A stretch of 64,000 bases of DNA from Microbacteriaceae bacterium 3FA27C10 (GTDB lineage: Bacteria; Actinomycetota; Actinomycetes; Actinomycetales; Microbacteriaceae), in assembly GCA_005502775.1 (NCBI GenBank), contig SCNI01000018.1, forward strand, positions 1 through 64,000. The letters run 5' to 3'. Positions within the stretch are counted from its first letter, which is position 1; the number at the start of each line of letters is the position of its first letter. Positions 62,590-64,000 of the stretch are shown here, one piece after another. The notes below the pieces were generated by a model that worked only from the letters and a program-made list of their open reading frames with translations, had not been told where the DNA came from and made no database searches. The position numbers and the translations under genes are program-made.

Positions 62590-62607
62590 GCCGAACGAGC
62601 GCCGGGA

Positions 62608-63384
62608 TCAGGCTTCGGGGTCGACCGGCCCGTGGTCGGCCTTGCCCTTGGCGGCCAGGATGGCGGCGCGCTCGGCGAGGCGGCGGCGCACCTGGGCCTG
62701 CGCCTCCTCCACGAAGGCGGGGTCCAGCGGCAGGCTCGCGGCGTGCGGGTCGCCGTGGTACTTCTCGATGTAGGCGTCGAGGGCGGGCCCCGACTCCCAC
62801 GAGGTGATGAGGCAGTAACGGGGCTCGGGCCCCTTCTGCCACACGGCGTGCCAGAAGCGCTGGGTGTCGACGATGAGCTGCGCCCCGGCCGGCAGCGCGA
62901 TGCGCACCTCGGTCTCGGGGTCGAAGCGGTCTTCCCGCAGGATGATGCAGGAGTCCTTGTCGTCGGAGAGGTTGAAGAAACCGCGCACGATCCAGCCCGT
63001 GCCGTCGGGGTTCAGGCGGTTGTTGTCGTCCTGATGCAGGTTGTAGAGCGCCTCGGCGTAGTCGTTGGGCTGCAGCTCGATCACGCGGCAGCGGCCGATG
63101 TTCGCGCCGGGCTCCTCGGCCCGGGCCTTGAGGTGCGGCGCCTTGGAGACGTTCGCCTCCACCCACACGCCGTCCTTGTCGGTGCGCGGCGGGGTGTGGT
63201 TCCAGAATCCGTTGCACTCCATCTCGCCGAACGCGCTCGCGAGCGGGGCGAATCGCGTGTCGCCCGACGACTTCCAGTCGACGTACTCGAGGTCGAGCCA
63301 CTCCTTCGGGTCGGACTCCTGGTCGTACCGGTCGAGGACGACGTAGCCGGTCTCCTCGAAGGCCTGGGAACGGATGTAGCTCAT
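62608..63384 (-). CDS. HxD...H double-stranded beta-helix protein, 2OG-oxygenase-like
   Basis: The 258-residue protein has HQD (His117, Asp119) in EALYNLHQDDNNRLN, a distal His179 in DTQRFWHAVWQ and Arg189 ten residues later. This is the facial triad plus 2-oxoglutarate-binding Arg pattern of Fe(II)/2OG oxygenases. GWIVRGFFNLSDDKDSCIIL provides core strands. I do not recognise the family or substrate. GAAAGG lies before the ATG. An iron-box-like sequence 52 bp upstream suggests iron-responsive expression. It could be a siderophore- or metabolite-modifying enzyme, or a non-catalytic relative. Confidence 0.65.
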   Translation of the reverse strand: MSYIRSQAFEETGYVVLDRYDQESDPKEWLDLEYVDWKSSGDTRFAPLASAFGEMECNGFWNHTPPRTDKDGVWVEANVSKAPHLKARAEEPGANIGRCRVIELQPNDYAEALYNLHQDDNNRLNPDGTGWIVRGFFNLSDDKDSCIILREDRFDPETEVRIALPAGAQLIVDTQRFWHAVWQKGPEPRYCLITSWESGPALDAYIEKYHGDPHAASLPLDPAFVEEAQAQVRRRLAERAAILAAKGKADHGPVDPEA

Positions 63385-63435
63385 CGCGAAATGAACCCTT
63401 TCGGTCAGAAGGCAAGCGCGTTTTCCATGCCCTAC

Positions 63436-63450
63436 TTAGGCAAGGCTAAC
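63436..63450 (-). promoter_or_regulatory. DtxR/IdeR iron-box-like site
   Basis: Read on the minus strand, TTAGCCTTGCCTAA matches 12 of 14 bases of TTAGSCTAACCTAA, the core of the DtxR/IdeR consensus. Over the full 19-bp consensus 13 positions match. It lies upstream of the minus-strand gene starting at 63384. Confidence 0.6.
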
Positions 63451-63473
63451 ACGCGGGCATTCGCCGATCGCTA

Positions 63474-63487
63474 GGGTCTTTGGTCCT
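63474..63487 (+). promoter_or_regulatory. Weak third DosR-box-like site
   Basis: GGGTCTTTGGTCCT matches 11 of 14 positions of the DosR core and breaks the last C of GGGnCnnnnGnCCC. It lies 19 bp before the ATG at 63507. It is weaker than the two sites on the other strand and could be chance. Confidence 0.35.
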
Positions 63488-63506
63488 CAGGGAGGACAAT
63501 GCGACC

Positions 63507-63917
63507 ATGACCTCCGGAACCCCTGCCGAGCCCTGGGAGCTGAAGACGCCTCCCGGCTCCTCCGCCTACACGATGCACCGCGACGACACCGTCGACCCGC
63601 CCATCCTGGTCTGCCAGGTCGGCTCCACGAAACTCACCTACCAGGCGCGCGCCATCGACGAGCTGCACGCCTGGCTGAAGACGCAGACCGAGAACGACGG
63701 ATGGGTGCCGCTCGGCGCCGCCGACGAGCAGAAGCCCGCCCCGGCCGGTTCGGTGGAGGCCTGGGGGCGCTCCGAGGACAACCCGGTCGGCGGCTGGTAC
63801 GGCCTGCGCAAGGGCTACCGCGGCCGTTTCGGCATGTACCTGCCGCCGCTGCTCGAAGAGCTCGGCCTCGCCGAACTCACCCACGACGCCCGCAACAACC
63901 GGATGCGCGCCCTCTGA
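63507..63917 (+). CDS. Hypothetical protein (136 aa)
   Basis: The ATG at 63507 follows GGAGG (63491-63495) by 11 nt. The product is soluble, without signal peptide or Cys pairs beyond one CQVGS. It has a hydrophilic N-terminus, a central strand-helix part (LTYQARAIDELHAWLKTQ) and a C-terminal GWYGLRKGYRGRFGMYLPPLLEELGLAEL. The family is not recognised. It is divergent from the iron-box gene and has a weak DosR-like site in its leader. Confidence 0.65.
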   Translation: MTSGTPAEPWELKTPPGSSAYTMHRDDTVDPPILVCQVGSTKLTYQARAIDELHAWLKTQTENDGWVPLGAADEQKPAPAGSVEAWGRSEDNPVGGWYGLRKGYRGRFGMYLPPLLEELGLAELTHDARNNRMRAL

Positions 63918-63975
63918 GCGGGAGGCCTCGAGCGGGTGCGGCATCCGCTGGTAACCCGTCCGGGTGACATCGGCG

Positions 63976-63981
63976 TAAAAT
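63976..63981 (+). promoter_or_regulatory. Promoter-like -10 at window end
   Basis: TAAAAT, five of six to consensus, lies near the right edge with no -35 I can support. It probably serves a gene beyond the window. Confidence 0.35.
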
Positions 63982-64000
63982 AGGGGCACTGGACCCTCGA

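Overview
The window looks like chromosomal DNA of a high-GC actinobacterium, most likely a Microbacteriaceae member. The evidence is the strong G/C bias at third codon positions, the frequent GTG starts, the frequent GGATGC/GCATCC hexamer, and the gene order ppa / tilS-hpt / ftsH-folE-folP-folB-folK-DUF3180-PH-PH-DUF2520-panC / lysS / clpC. I found no insertion sequence, prophage, rRNA or CRISPR array. The family-level assignment is inference.

Layout. 157-1610: a MarR regulator and an epoxide-hydrolase-like enzyme, divergent around two perfect operators. 1687-9411: a catabolic cluster with a PaaX-type regulator. One arm has cupin, FAH-family hydrolase and RidA; the opposite arm has a PaaK-like CoA ligase, a 74-residue protein, a fused aminobenzoyl/salicylyl-CoA monooxygenase-reductase and a TesB thioesterase. 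Together these could take an aminobenzoate or salicylate to central metabolites through CoA activation, 5-hydroxylation, CoA release, ring cleavage, deamination and C-C hydrolysis. 9445-12602: an ABC exporter with its GbsR/MarR regulator, followed by secA2 (12646-14913). 15110-16262: a GIY-YIG-like protein and a tRNA-Glu/Asp/Phe cluster. 16396-18929: two tandem secreted M23 peptidases.

19014-33037 plus panC, lysS and clpC form the conserved core: pyrophosphatase, tRNA-lysidine synthase, hypoxanthine phosphoribosyltransferase, FtsH, a translationally coupled folate operon, two PH-domain membrane proteins and pantothenate synthesis. This core is interrupted between hpt and ftsH by an accessory minus-strand block (21347-25241). 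That block holds a META lipoprotein and a tightly coupled trio: a CofH-like protein that has lost the radical-SAM cysteines, an alpha/beta hydrolase and a Baeyer-Villiger-type flavin monooxygenase. A lipoprotein pair (34069-35408) lies between panC and lysS.

43283-55328 is mixed: a GNAT, a NUDIX hydrolase, a TraR/DksA zinc finger, a GAF regulator, an MFS exporter, an AraC regulator divergent from an aldehyde dehydrogenase-DUF779 pair, a carboxylesterase and a glycosyltransferase. 55424-63917: radA, cydAB (bd oxidase), a DosR/DosS-like two-component system, a small membrane protein, and an HxD...H protein behind an iron-box-like site. DosR-box-like palindromes lie upstream of cydA and of the small membrane protein, so this end reads as a hypoxia/redox and iron-responsive segment.

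A recurring feature is the leaderless promoter: at 15 genes a TAnnnT-type -10 element ends only 6 or 7 nt before the start codon. All functional statements are read from sequence and family knowledge; no searches were run.
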